A stretch of 64,000 bases of DNA from Caldilineaceae bacterium (GTDB lineage: Bacteria > Chloroflexota > Anaerolineae > Caldilineales > Caldilineaceae). The position numbers and the translations under genes were made by a program. The DNA lies in NCBI GenBank assembly GCA_019637685.1, contig JAHBVF010000018.1, positions 62,001 to 126,000 on the forward strand. The letters run 5' to 3'. The notes below the pieces were generated by a model. The model was not told where the DNA came from. It did no database searches and saw only the letters and a program-made list of their open reading frames with translations. This document shows positions 41,984-51,588 of the stretch, piece by piece. The stretch's first letter is position 1. Each line of letters begins with the position of its first letter.

Positions 41984-42580
41984 TCAAAGCTGTTCCAGCA
42001 AACCCGGCAACTTCTGCATATCCGCCGCGAAAGCATCCCGCCACCGGGGGTTGCGCAGGGCCGCGGCCGGGTGGAACATAGCCAGGGCCATCCGCCCCGG
42101 GCTGATCTGCTTTGTCTGGCCGTGAATCCGGGTGATGCGTTCCCCCGGAAACCAGCGCTGCATACTGAACCGTCCCAGTGTCACCACCACAGAGGGAGCG
42201 AGCAGTTCGATCTGTCGATCCAAATAGGGCCAGCACGCGGCCAACTCGTCCGGGCGCGGGTCCCGATTGTCTGGTGGACGGCATTTCACCACACTTGTGA
42301 TGAAGACATCCTCCCGTCGCAATCCCACGCTCTCGATCATCCCATCCAAGAAGCGCCCACTGCGCCCGACAAAAGGACGCCCCAGTCGGTCTTCCTCCGC
42401 GCCCGGCCCTTCGCCCACAAAGACAATCTGGGGCGAAAAGTCACCTTCGCCAGGGACCGTATGGGTGCGGGTCTCACACAGGCGGCAGCGCGTACACGAA
42501 CGAATATCGCTTTCCAGGCGCAGAATCGCCTGGATACGATCTTCGTTTGACAAATGAGCGCTTTCCGGTGTCCGATCCAT
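41984..42580 (-). CDS. Family 4 uracil-DNA glycosylase
   Basis: A 198-residue type 4 UDG. The 4Fe-4S cysteines include CTRCRLCETRTHTVPGEG near the N-terminus. IVFVGEGPGAEEDRLGRPFV is the catalytic motif, VFITSVVKCRPPDNRDPRPD carries another conserved Cys, and MALAMFHPAAALRNP is the DNA-minor-groove His motif. It removes uracil from DNA; this family is common in thermophiles and Chloroflexota. Start at 42580, with a weak GAGAG upstream. I see no gene in 42581-42811. Confidence 0.92.
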   Translation of the reverse strand: MDRTPESAHLSNEDRIQAILRLESDIRSCTRCRLCETRTHTVPGEGDFSPQIVFVGEGPGAEEDRLGRPFVGRSGRFLDGMIESVGLRREDVFITSVVKCRPPDNRDPRPDELAACWPYLDRQIELLAPSVVVTLGRFSMQRWFPGERITRIHGQTKQISPGRMALAMFHPAAALRNPRWRDAFAADMQKLPGLLEQL

Positions 42581-42811
42581 ACATACTCTCTGCCCAGTGG
42601 ATCGCCCAATCGATCCAAACGTGCTACGGGTATCTTACCCATTGTACCGTTGAACAGGGCTTCTTGTCCACTGTCGGCCAACCTGTTAAAACCAAAAATC
42701 ACCTGTTGCCACCAAAGGGTCCAGCCAGCCGGAAAAGAAAAGACGTGACCCAAACTGTTTTGTTGCTTGCCTTCCATCTGTTGCTATTTGCCGGTCTGCA
42801 CAGCCTGCTGG

Positions 42812-43699
42812 CTATGGGTGCTGTGAAGGCGTGGGCGCGCCCACGGCCAGCGCAATTTCGGCGGCCACCCGTGCATTGTTTTTGAGCAGGGCCAGATTGG
42901 CGCGCAAGCTGCGTTCGCCGGTCAATTCGGCGATGCGGGTGAGCAGAAATGGCGTCACCTCTGCCGAGCGCAGCCCCCGATTGGCCGCCTCTGCCACGGC
43001 CTGTTCGATGGCCGGTTCAATCTCTGCCGCGGGGATTTCGTCCTCCGCGGGCACGGGCACGGTGACCAGCAGACCACCGGGCAATCCCAGCTCCCGCTTG
43101 GCCTGCCAGATGGCAGCTACCTCCGCGGGGCTGTCACAGCGCACATCCACCGGCAGGCCGCTGCGCCGGCTGTAGAAGGCGGGGAAATCGTCTGTGCCAT
43201 AGCCAATCACTGTCACCCCGTGGGTCTCCAGATATTCCAGCGTGGCGGGCAGGTCGAGGATGGCTTTGGCGCCCGCACAGACAACAATCACCCCTGTCTG
43301 TGCCAACTCCTGCAAATCCGCGCTCACATCGCTGCTTGTCCCCACGCCCCCGTGGCGATGAATGCCCCCGATGCCGCCGGTAGCGAAGACTTCAACCCCG
43401 GCCCGTGCCGCAATCCACATTGTGGTGGCGACGGTTGTGGCGCCATCCTCCTGGCGGGCGGCCACAATCGGCAGATCCCGACGGCTGACCTTGCGCACAT
43501 TCGGCGCGGTTGCCAGATGTTCGATCTGGGCGGGCGTGAGTCCGGCGATCATTTCCCCCGCGATAATACCGACTGTTTTGGGGTGTGCGCCCTGGCCGCG
43601 GATGATGGCTTCCATCTCCTGGGCCAGTTGCAGGTTGCGGGGATAGGGCAAGCCGTGGGAAATAACCGTCGATTCGAGAGCAACAAAAGGTGTTGTCAT
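42812..43699 (-). CDS. psuG: Pseudouridine-5'-phosphate glycosidase
   Basis: A 295-residue PsuG: FVALESTVISHGLPYPRNLQ, HPKTVGIIAGEMIAGLTPAQ, KVSRRDLPIVAARQEDGATT, FATGGIGGIHRHGGVGTSSD and TVIGYGTDDFPAFYSRRSGL all match the family, including the Lys and Asp residues of the active site. It splits (or reverses formation of) pseudouridine-5'-phosphate to uracil and ribose-5-phosphate. The usual partner kinase PsuK is not adjacent. Upstream on the same strand are a tiny open frame and an ATPase-winged helix regulator. Confidence 0.95.
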   Translation of the reverse strand: MTTPFVALESTVISHGLPYPRNLQLAQEMEAIIRGQGAHPKTVGIIAGEMIAGLTPAQIEHLATAPNVRKVSRRDLPIVAARQEDGATTVATTMWIAARAGVEVFATGGIGGIHRHGGVGTSSDVSADLQELAQTGVIVVCAGAKAILDLPATLEYLETHGVTVIGYGTDDFPAFYSRRSGLPVDVRCDSPAEVAAIWQAKRELGLPGGLLVTVPVPAEDEIPAAEIEPAIEQAVAEAANRGLRSAEVTPFLLTRIAELTGERSLRANLALLKNNARVAAEIALAVGAPTPSQHP

Positions 43700-43720
43700 A
43701 AAAGAGATATCTCACTCCAT

Positions 43721-43843
43721 TCATTGGGCAGGGCGATACCCGTCGCCCCAAGAATTATCCGGGTGTTGGGCAATCCACCAGGCAAAAAGGCTGGCGGGTG
43801 TGGAGAGGATGCCCGCACCCATCAGCGCCCAAACTGCTGTCAT
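43721..43843 (-). CDS. Possible 40-residue membrane peptide
   Basis: An open frame of 40 codons, MTAVWALMGAGILSTPASLF then a Trp-Trp-containing hydrophobic end and a polar tail. It has one membrane-length segment. It starts eight bases after the regulator stop and ends 21 bases before psuG, fitting tightly between the two. GAAGGA is directly against the start, which is too close to be ideal. No homologue is known to me, so it could be chance. Confidence 0.35.
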   Translation of the reverse strand: MTAVWALMGAGILSTPASLFAWWIAQHPDNSWGDGYRPAQ

Positions 43844-43851
43844 TCCTTCAC

Positions 43852-45063
43852 TCAGCCAATACCGTTGACCGGCACATATCGATAGCCCTGGCCCCATTCG
43901 TTGTCAATCGTCCCCACCGCGCCGTTGAATTCGCTCAACCGCTGGCGCAGACGGCGAATCCCTTCCTGCACCCGACGAACCGAGCCGTCGGGCCGCTGCC
44001 AGACCTCCGCCAACAGTTCGTCTACGGAGACAATTGTGCCCGGTCGCTGCAAAAAGTAGAGGAGCAGAGATTTTTCCTGGGGCGTAAAGCGATGGCTCTC
44101 CCGCTCCACCAGCGCGTGGACTGCCTGCTGGTCTGGCTCCACAGGTGGAGACACCGCGGGGTCAGCCTCCAACTTCAGGGCCAGATAATCTTGCAGCAGC
44201 GGAGAAAGAAGCCGGTAGCTGTGGCCAGCGATCCCGGCCATCCCCTGCACCAGCAGCCAATTCATCAGTTCGGTCTGGGGCGGCGCAATCTCGTCAAAAC
44301 GCAGCGGACCCCGAAGCATTCGGCGCAACAGATCAGAGACGGGCCTGTCGCCCTTCTCGTCGTGACAGTCAACGGCCCGCCACTGGCTGTCAAAGAGCAG
44401 GCGACCGTAGACCGCGGCCAGGCGCAGGCGGAGCAGTGGCAAGTGATCCGCGCTTACAGAGCCGCGGCCCGTCAGCATTCCGGCTACATCAGCCACCAGA
44501 TCGTCGATCCGGTCCAGCAGAAAGGGATGCCCCCCACACCATTCCAGCAGGGGCGCGACCAGCGGCTCCGCATCGGGCAGTTCTGCCAGCCCAGAACGAA
44601 CCACCCGCTCCGCTTCCTCGCTGCCGATCAGACTCAGAAAATTCTGCTGGAAACAGGGCAATATCCCCCCCACATCCATATCGATCTCATAGAGCGGAAC
44701 GCGGCTCGCCAGGAGCAGGCCCGCGGTCCCTGGGGCGATCGCCAACCACTCGCCCCAAATGGATTTGTCCTCAGCCTGCCAACGATCAATGGCGTGGAAA
44801 TTATCCAATAAGAAAATCGGACCTTTTTCCGCCCCAGGCAGATCGGGCGGTTTCTGGCCGGGACCCACCTGCGCGCAGTTGATGGAAATGACAGTCAGGC
44901 CGCGGCCTGCCGTTGCCGGCAATGTCTGGGCCAGATGGGCCAGCACCGCACTCTTGCCCAGCAGCGGACCACCTACCAGGGAAACACTGACGGGCTGTTC
45001 CGCGCACAGATTCTGGACAATGCGTTGCAGCGAAGGCCGCGCAAAGATGGACGTGTTGTGCAT
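43852..45063 (-). CDS. STAND-like ATPase fused to OmpR-type winged helix
   Basis: A 403-residue regulator. The N-terminal half is a P-loop ATPase: SVSLVGGPLLGKSAVLAHLA (Walker A), GPIFLLDNFHAIDRWQAE (Walker B, Asp-Asn), and LLASRVPLYEIDMDVGG (sensor-like Arg). LEWCGGHPFLLDRIDDLVAD is typical of STAND/AAA modules. The C-terminal 95 residues form an OmpR/PhoB-type effector domain: HRFTPQEKSLLLYFLQRPGT, SVDELLAEVWQRPDGSVRRV and IDNEWGQGYRYVP. No receiver domain or sensor is present. It probably activates transcription in an ATP-dependent way. The start at 45063 is the first Met consistent with the fold; ribosome site weak. Confidence 0.8.
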   Translation of the reverse strand: MHNTSIFARPSLQRIVQNLCAEQPVSVSLVGGPLLGKSAVLAHLAQTLPATAGRGLTVISINCAQVGPGQKPPDLPGAEKGPIFLLDNFHAIDRWQAEDKSIWGEWLAIAPGTAGLLLASRVPLYEIDMDVGGILPCFQQNFLSLIGSEEAERVVRSGLAELPDAEPLVAPLLEWCGGHPFLLDRIDDLVADVAGMLTGRGSVSADHLPLLRLRLAAVYGRLLFDSQWRAVDCHDEKGDRPVSDLLRRMLRGPLRFDEIAPPQTELMNWLLVQGMAGIAGHSYRLLSPLLQDYLALKLEADPAVSPPVEPDQQAVHALVERESHRFTPQEKSLLLYFLQRPGTIVSVDELLAEVWQRPDGSVRRVQEGIRRLRQRLSEFNGAVGTIDNEWGQGYRYVPVNGIG

Positions 45064-45300
45064 CTTTACTATCTTTCGTGGAATAGTTGTGGGCAAATGT
45101 GGACAATGGGGCAACATCCCATTTTTGCGCCAACAACGGCTGTGGAACAACCTGAGTATAGCACAGGATTGCCGATTTTGCACACGAAAATTGTGTGATT
45201 TGTGCGTGTTTGTATCTTTGTTTGTGGATATTGTGGGGTGAGGGCGGGGGAACAGAACAGGCGGAGTAGATATCCGCGCAGTCTATCCCCCCGCTTTGGG

Positions 45301-48018
45301 CTAGGGAATGTTCGGCGTGGGCAGAACTGAGGGTGGCTCAATAGGGCCAACAGCGCTTGGCGTCTCTGTGGGGAGTGGGATGGGTGTGGGCGCGCTGGCT
45401 TCCGGTGTGGGTGTCCAGGTAGGCGTCCAGGTGGGGGTTAGCGTCGGCGAGGGTGTGACAGTTGGCTCCAGATTGTCCACCATCACCCGCACCCGGCTCT
45501 CGTAGCTGTTGCCAAAGGTGTCTCGCACCACCAGGCGCAGGGTGTGGGGACCGTTCGTCAGCGCGCGGGTGTCCCACTGACCCAGAATGCCCCCCGCCGA
45601 GGGTTGATCGATGGGTCCCCAGATGGCACCGCTGAACGCGCCCGGGTCGTGGCTGACGCCGTATTGAAGCTCGTAGCTGGCGAAAGCGGGCACATTGGCA
45701 ACACCCACGGCGGTGATGATTCCCCGTACGGATTGCCCCTCGCCGGGCTGGGTAATCTGCACTTCCGGGGGAAAATCAAAGAGTGTGCTTTCCTCGGCAG
45801 GGGGCTGGGGAATGCCGTGGTTTTCGGCCCATTCCCGGTATTGGGCGGGGTAGACTTTGAATGCCCTTTCCTCGATCATTTCGGCGGGGGTGAACTCGCC
45901 TGCCCGTTGCCCGGTCACTTTGTCGATTTTGATATTTTGCCACAGGTCTGCTTCCGCGGGCAGGGGCGGGCGGTCCGCGGCAAACCAGCGCACGGCTCTT
46001 TCCGGGCAGGCCGGGCTGGGCAGTGTGCCCGTATCCGCGCAGACCTCCACCTGTTGCACCCCCTCTGGTACAGGGAAGGTGGACGGGGGCGTGTTTGCCA
46101 GCGCGGTCTGCATAAAACGATTCCAAATCGGGCCTGCGCCACCCACGCCAGAGATGTTCTGCATTTCTGCGTTGCTGGCATTGCCCACCCAGACGCCCGT
46201 GACCAATTCCGGCGTATAGCCGATAGTCAGCGCGTCCCGGTAGTCATTGGTTGTGCCGGTTTTGACAGCCGCGGCCCGGCCCAGGTTGAGCACCGAGTTC
46301 GGGCCAAATGTGGGGGTGCGGGCCACATTGTCGCTGAGCATTTGGCTGATCAAGAAAGTATCCACCGGGCTGATCACCTGCTGCCCCTGGGCCAGACCGT
46401 CTAGCCGACAGGGGACCGGCGTGTCAATTGCGCAGACAACATTACCCTCCCCATCCTCGATTTTTATAATTGCCTGGGGTGCCCGGCGTAGACCGCCATT
46501 GGCAAGCACGGCAAACGCGCCTGTCATCTCCAGCAGGGGAATTTCGCCGCCGCCCAGACTCAGGCTCAGTCCGTAGTCTGGGCGGGTGAGCGTAGTAATC
46601 CCCAGCCGCTGGGCCAGGGGGAGAAAATTCTGCACGCCCACAAATTCCAGCGCCCGCACCGCGGGGATGTTGTAGCTATTGGCCAGAGAGGCAGCCACTG
46701 TCAGAATGCCGTGCTCCTGCTCGTCGTAATTTTTTGGATGATAGGGCGGATTGGCCCCGTCTGGGAAGTCCTGCTCGATGTCGGCCACCAGTGTGCCGGG
46801 TGTCCAGCGTTCGTTCTGAGGCCGATTGGGGTTTTCAAACGCGGCCAGATAGACCAGCGGTTTGATGGAACTGCCCGGCTGGCGGGGGGCCAGGGCCATA
46901 TTGACCTGGCCGTCAATCTCCACATTGTCGAAATCCGCGCTGCCCACCAGCGCCAGAATTTCACCGCTGCGCGGGTCCATGGCCACCAGCGCGCCGTTGG
47001 AGACATTGCGGGCTGCCAAGGATTGCACCTGCTCGGCCACAATTGCCTGCGCCGTATTCTGCAATTCCAGGTCCAGGGAAGTGGTCACATTCAACCCGAC
47101 CCGGTAGAGCGCCTCTGGCCCCAGGAGCGTTTCCAACTGCTGGCGCACGTAGAGGGTGAAATGGGGCGCGAGAAAGTCATAGCGCACGGGCACATAGGCC
47201 AGCGGCTCCAGCCAGGCCGCGTCTGCCTCCGCCGGTGTGATAGCTTCCGTTTCCACCATCAGGCGCAGAACAACAGCCTGGCGTTCCTTTACCCGCTCCG
47301 GCTGGGTATAGGGATCGTAATAGGCCGGGGCCTGGGGCAAACCGGCCAACATCGCCGCCTCGCCCAGTGTTAACTCGCTCACATCCTTGTCAAAATAGGT
47401 TTCCGCGGCCGCGTCCGCGCCATAGGCCAGATTGCCGTAGTAGACTTCGTTGAGATAGATTTCCAGAATCTGTTCTTTGGAATAGCGGCGACTTACCTCA
47501 GCAGCCAGAATCGCCTCTTTGATTTTGCGTGTGGCTGAGCGCTCGGAAGTGAGAAAGACCAGTTTCACCAATTGCTGGGGAATTGTAGACGCGCCGGAGA
47601 CAAACTCCCGCTCCCGCACCGCGTAGTAGACGGCCCGGGTCAGGGCCACGGGATCGATCCCCGGATGACGGTAGAAATTGGCGTCTTCTGTGGCAATTGT
47701 CGCCTTTTGCAGCCAAGGGGAGATTCGGTCCAGGGAGACGGCTACCCGGCGTCCTTCGTTGGGGTCAAAGGTTTCATTGAGCAATTCGCCGTTGCGGTCA
47801 TAGATGCGCGTACTCTGAAAAGAGCTGGCCTGCTTCGCCAATTCGTCGGGCAGGGGCAGATCCGCAGCAATCTGGGCATAGGCCACAATCAGACCGGCCA
47901 GTCCAAGAAAGGCGACGATCAGAAAAGTAACCGCGCCGGTCAGCAGCCCGCGGCCAAAGGATCGGGTGGGACGCGGGTCCGTGGGTTGGGGATTGGGTTC
48001 AAGCTGGTATTGTTGCAT
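45301..48018 (-). CDS. Class A penicillin-binding protein (GT51 + transpeptidase)
   Basis: A 905-residue bifunctional PBP. One N-terminal membrane helix ([20 protein letters not shown]). GT51 domain with [15 protein letters not shown] (catalytic Glu), [11 protein letters not shown] and [20 protein letters not shown]. Transpeptidase with [13 protein letters not shown] (SxxK), [12 protein letters not shown] (SxN) and [17 protein letters not shown] (KTG). After it come an Ig-like region and a Thr/Pro-rich tail (TPTWTPTPE) of about 45 residues. It polymerises and crosslinks peptidoglycan outside the membrane, so the cell keeps a peptidoglycan wall, in line with the anmK pathway. The gene is monocistronic. 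Confidence 0.95.
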   Translation of the reverse strand: MQQYQLEPNPQPTDPRPTRSFGRGLLTGAVTFLIVAFLGLAGLIVAYAQIAADLPLPDELAKQASSFQSTRIYDRNGELLNETFDPNEGRRVAVSLDRISPWLQKATIATEDANFYRHPGIDPVALTRAVYYAVREREFVSGASTIPQQLVKLVFLTSERSATRKIKEAILAAEVSRRYSKEQILEIYLNEVYYGNLAYGADAAAETYFDKDVSELTLGEAAMLAGLPQAPAYYDPYTQPERVKERQAVVLRLMVETEAITPAEADAAWLEPLAYVPVRYDFLAPHFTLYVRQQLETLLGPEALYRVGLNVTTSLDLELQNTAQAIVAEQVQSLAARNVSNGALVAMDPRSGEILALVGSADFDNVEIDGQVNMALAPRQPGSSIKPLVYLAAFENPNRPQNERWTPGTLVADIEQDFPDGANPPYHPKNYDEQEHGILTVAASLANSYNIPAVRALEFVGVQNFLPLAQRLGITTLTRPDYGLSLSLGGGEIPLLEMTGAFAVLANGGLRRAPQAIIKIEDGEGNVVCAIDTPVPCRLDGLAQGQQVISPVDTFLISQMLSDNVARTPTFGPNSVLNLGRAAAVKTGTTNDYRDALTIGYTPELVTGVWVGNASNAEMQNISGVGGAGPIWNRFMQTALANTPPSTFPVPEGVQQVEVCADTGTLPSPACPERAVRWFAADRPPLPAEADLWQNIKIDKVTGQRAGEFTPAEMIEERAFKVYPAQYREWAENHGIPQPPAEESTLFDFPPEVQITQPGEGQSVRGIITAVGVANVPAFASYELQYGVSHDPGAFSGAIWGPIDQPSAGGILGQWDTRALTNGPHTLRLVVRDTFGNSYESRVRVMVDNLEPTVTPSPTLTPTWTPTWTPTPEASAPTPIPLPTETPSAVGPIEPPSVLPTPNIP

Positions 48019-48108
48019 AGGAATCTTTGACTGTTCTACAGGTCACGCTCGACGCGTGGCAGTATCTTGTGGCGGTGGGTGTGCCAATGCTGTCCTGACT
48101 ATTCCCCT

Positions 48109-49623
48109 TCAGCCGGGCCATTGCCAGGGCAGCGTATTTTGATACACAAAGGCCGCGGTGTGTAGCGCCTGAAAGAGAATGAGCGGCAGACCCGCGGCCA
48201 ATATCCGTTGGGGCGCGGTGACAACCCGGGGCAGCGCCCAGACCAGCAGCAGTGTGCTGGGAATTGTCGAAAGGCTGAATAAGTCCCAATCCCGCTGGCC
48301 GCCGTAGTCAGGGTTCCAGAGCCAAACGAAAAGCCAATAGCAGACTGCGGCCATCAATAAAAACAGGGCAGCGCGCCTTTCGCCCGCGGGCAGTGCGCTG
48401 AAAATAGAACGCCACCCGGAGCGAATTGTTCCCGCCCCGATCAGCAGCAGAGAGGGCAATACCACCGGCGCGACCAACACCTGCTCGTTCAAAAAATCCC
48501 GCAGATGGGGCCAGCTAAAGAGTGTGTAGTGCTCCCAACGGGTGGTGGTGGCAAAGAGTGGGACCAGCCAGCGCCCATCGCCGCCACCGGGCCGGTCCGT
48601 GCTAAAGAGCGCGGCCAACCCGTGCCCGCCCGTTTCCATCAACAGCAGCGTGCTGCCCGCCACCAGCACAACCGGCAGGGCGACCTCCATCAACCCGCGC
48701 CAGCCGGAAAGCCGGCCCCGTTGCCATCGCGTCCATCCCACATAAAGGAGGGAAGGCGAGAGAACGATTGTGCTGGGATGGGTGGCGTTGAGCAGGGCCA
48801 GCACCAGCGCGGCCAGCCAAAGCGGTCGCTTACCCTTCAGCGCGGCCAGCCCAATCCACAGATAGGCCAGAATCCCCGCCGCGGCAAAGCTGTAATTTTC
48901 CACATAGCCAAAAAAGAGTTGCACAACCCCCAGCGACGTCAGCAATCCAAAGCTGAGCCAGGCCGGTGCCAAATCTTTCATCCGGCTTAATTGAAGAACG
49001 ACAGCCAGATAGAACACCCCGGCCAGCGGACTGAGCAGCCGATAGACCGGCGTCGCGTCGTTCCATTCAAAGCGCTGGTGAAAGGATAGCCATAGCTGGC
49101 TGTGCAGGAAAACATCCAGAGGCGCCTGCCAGGAGTGGGTCAGACGCAGCGCGGGGTCGGGCCAGGCCATGGCATTGGCGAGTATATAGGCATCGCCCCA
49201 GCGGGTGTGGACAATGGGGAAGGCACAGAAGGCCGCGAGCAGAAGGATGGCCAAAACAATCAGGCCGGATGGGAAAGCCGAACTGTTCGCCACCGTTTCC
49301 CCGCCGACTGCTTCCACAGTCGTCTTTACAGCCGCCTTTGTCGCGCGTCGCGCCATCCACAGCATCACGCCAACGAGCACACCCGCGGCCAGCCACACAA
49401 CCGCCGGCGGCGGGTAGCGCACGGGCCAGAATCCCCACCAGAGAGCCTCGGCTTCGCCTGTCTCCGGCAGTGCCCCCTGGGTGGCGGGCAGGGTCAGAAC
49501 ATACAGATGCAGCCCAATCAGAAGGGCCAGCAGCCCATAGAGCAAAAGAACGATCTGCTGTTCTCCATGCCTTTTCTGATTCCTTGTCCAATTCCCGATA
49601 AAGCGATTCGTTGAGGTTTGCAT
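48109..49623 (-). CDS. Polytopic membrane protein, possible GT-C-type
   Basis: A 504-residue protein with about 11-12 predicted membrane segments, e.g. [35 protein letters not shown] and [20 protein letters not shown]. The extracytoplasmic loop [20 protein letters not shown] and the [18 protein letters not shown] segment recall GT-C glycosyltransferase-like proteins, but no DxD motif is certain. Function unknown. The neighbours PBP and DUF2723-like protein suggest the envelope. Start at 49623 without a clear ribosome site. Confidence 0.6.
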   Translation of the reverse strand: MQTSTNRFIGNWTRNQKRHGEQQIVLLLYGLLALLIGLHLYVLTLPATQGALPETGEAEALWWGFWPVRYPPPAVVWLAAGVLVGVMLWMARRATKAAVKTTVEAVGGETVANSSAFPSGLIVLAILLLAAFCAFPIVHTRWGDAYILANAMAWPDPALRLTHSWQAPLDVFLHSQLWLSFHQRFEWNDATPVYRLLSPLAGVFYLAVVLQLSRMKDLAPAWLSFGLLTSLGVVQLFFGYVENYSFAAAGILAYLWIGLAALKGKRPLWLAALVLALLNATHPSTIVLSPSLLYVGWTRWQRGRLSGWRGLMEVALPVVLVAGSTLLLMETGGHGLAALFSTDRPGGGDGRWLVPLFATTTRWEHYTLFSWPHLRDFLNEQVLVAPVVLPSLLLIGAGTIRSGWRSIFSALPAGERRAALFLLMAAVCYWLFVWLWNPDYGGQRDWDLFSLSTIPSTLLLVWALPRVVTAPQRILAAGLPLILFQALHTAAFVYQNTLPWQWPG

Positions 49624-49641
49624 TGGGCGCTATGGATAAAC

Positions 49642-49668
49642 GTGCCGGGCACATACAGTGCCCGGCAC
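49642..49668 (-). terminator. Hairpin terminator after the SH3 lipoprotein gene
   Basis: GTGCCGGGCAC (49642-49652) and GTGCCCGGCAC (49658-49668) pair perfectly around 5 nt. On the minus strand the stem is followed by GTTTAT. It is 62 bases behind the lipoprotein stop and 19 before the next gene's start. Confidence 0.7.
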
Positions 49669-49729
49669 GGGGTGAAACGTATAACGGGTGAATTTGTGTT
49701 CGCACAGATTACGAGTCGACCTTCACCGG

Positions 49730-51370
49730 CTACTGATACGTCACATATTCAGCAGAAACCCAAGTGGGACCAGCAATCTTGGGCAGGAAGAGCAGCGCCC
49801 ACTTGCCGTCCAGACTGACACCGATGGCGTAGCGGGTGTCGCCGTCGTAGACGTGGCCGACGATCTCGCCGTCCAGCGTGGGCGCATTGCGTACCCGCAG
49901 GCGGGGGCCGCCGGTTTTGACAGTGACGTTGCCATACTTCACATTCAGGCCAGCCGGGCTGATATCCAGCAATTCGCTGCCTACCCAGGCTTGCCCATCC
50001 GTGCCGGGGAAGTAGATGCGTACCCATTGGCCGTCTGCACTCTTCTCGGCCACAGGATAAACTTCACCGGCCAGTGCGCCGCCCACGATGGGAGCATCAG
50101 CCATTGGCCCGCTGCGCACTCGGGCAGAGCGGGTGTTGACTGTGGCCAGTTCGGCACTGGTTATGCCGGTCATGGCCGCGGCCTCCCCAACAGGCATGGC
50201 AGGTTCGCCGCCTGCGACAGCCGGCGTCGCGGCAGGTGTGGCAGGCGGTGCAAGGGTGGGGGCAACCGTTGGCGCAACGGTCGGTTCAATAGTAGAAGCC
50301 GCAGTCGGCTCCGCAGCAGGCGCTGTCGTTGGTGCAACGGTAGGTTCAACAGTGGGAGCCGCTGTCGGTTCTGTCGTCGGCGCTGTCGTCGGCTCCGTAG
50401 TGGGCACAACAGTCGATTCTGTCGTCGGCGCTGTCGTCGGCTCAACAGTGGGAGCCGCTGTCGGGGCGACGGTGGGAGTGGCCGTAGCCTCTGATACAAC
50501 GGGCGCGCCCACGGAATAGGCCATACTGAGCGGCGCGCCGTCCACCATCACCGGAACATCCGCTCCGGGGAATTCGTAGGTTCCTACGACGCCAGCGTCC
50601 TCGTGTAACATCAGATGGACGGTTTCTGTGGCCGCGTCCGTGTCAATGGGCACGACCACATCAGTGTTCTCACCCTCGGCCAGCGCGGCATAGCCGATGA
50701 CAGGACCAAATGTGCCGCCGTCATCCGCGTGAACAACCAGCCAGCCCGCGCTGGACGACGTAATCGAAGGGATTGTCAACTCGCCATCGACGATTTGCAG
50801 AGAGGCTGGATCCACATTCAGTGTCAGTGTAGCCTTCTCCGTTGCCATCTCACCGGCAGCAGGCGTCGCCGTCTCTTCAGCCACTGGTGTGGCATTTTCG
50901 CCGCCGGTAGTCGGCTCTTCGGCTGTCATCTCCCCCGCCACAGGCAGGGCCATGACATCGCCATCAACTGTGACAAACTCGGCGGCGATCCATCCCAGCG
51001 TATCCACATCGGGAATCTGCACCTGAAGCCACGTGCCGTCTTCGCTGCGCGCAACAATCTTCACGCTGTCGCTCTGGCGCAGGCCAGCCACAATAGGCGA
51101 ATCCGGGTCCGCGTCCTGGCGCACACGCAGGGAGTTGGCACTGACCGTAGCCGTGACAGACTCCATCTCACCCGACATACTCTCTGCCGTGGCAATAGCT
51201 TCGATCTGGGTCTTGTTCAGGGCTTCCAGAATTTCGGCCTGTCGGGTCGGGTCCACAGGAACTGGTGTCAGCAACAGCGAAATATCTCCCTGAAAGGGGT
51301 AGCAGCCGGCAAAGGTGATGGTTGCAGCCACAATCACCCCAAGCCAGGATGCCCGAAAATGTCTACTCAT
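49730..51370 (-). CDS. SH3b-domain lipoprotein with long Ala/Val/Pro/Thr linker
   Basis: A 546-residue lipoprotein. The signal ends in ATITFAGCYPF, with the lipobox Cys. A first SH3b domain is near residues 77-135 (SANSLRVRQDADPDSPIVAG, GWIAAEFVTVDG). A linker follows of PTxEPTTAPTTEST-like repeats (about residues 295-385), encoded by tandem DNA repeats. Two more SH3b domains close the protein (NTRSARVRSGPMADAPIVGG and GGPRLRVRNAPTLDGEIVGH). SH3b domains bind cell-wall peptides, so it probably sits on the outer face of the membrane and touches peptidoglycan. AGGAGG lies four bases before the start. Confidence 0.85.
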   Translation of the reverse strand: MSRHFRASWLGVIVAATITFAGCYPFQGDISLLLTPVPVDPTRQAEILEALNKTQIEAIATAESMSGEMESVTATVSANSLRVRQDADPDSPIVAGLRQSDSVKIVARSEDGTWLQVQIPDVDTLGWIAAEFVTVDGDVMALPVAGEMTAEEPTTGGENATPVAEETATPAAGEMATEKATLTLNVDPASLQIVDGELTIPSITSSSAGWLVVHADDGGTFGPVIGYAALAEGENTDVVVPIDTDAATETVHLMLHEDAGVVGTYEFPGADVPVMVDGAPLSMAYSVGAPVVSEATATPTVAPTAAPTVEPTTAPTTESTVVPTTEPTTAPTTEPTAAPTVEPTVAPTTAPAAEPTAASTIEPTVAPTVAPTLAPPATPAATPAVAGGEPAMPVGEAAAMTGITSAELATVNTRSARVRSGPMADAPIVGGALAGEVYPVAEKSADGQWVRIYFPGTDGQAWVGSELLDISPAGLNVKYGNVTVKTGGPRLRVRNAPTLDGEIVGHVYDGDTRYAIGVSLDGKWALLFLPKIAGPTWVSAEYVTYQ

Positions 51371-51588
51371 AGGTCCTCCTCTGCGACGAAGCAGTATCGT
51401 GTGGAACAATAACCGAACAATAAATAGCCTAGAAAATAAGTGCGTGAAAGGGATCGACTGACTGGCCCACAACGTTGGCTCACATCATAAAGCGGCTGAT
51501 TCCACAAATATCAGCCGTTTATCGTGCGCGTTACACACGCGTCATTATCGCACGCCCCCGCGTCCTTGACAAATGCCCGCCTTCCCCA

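Noticed and set aside
42547-42885. A possible small membrane protein on the plus strand between the UDG and psuG genes
   Set aside because: Only about 20 hydrophobic residues, overlapping both neighbouring genes at its ends, and no ribosome site; likely chance.
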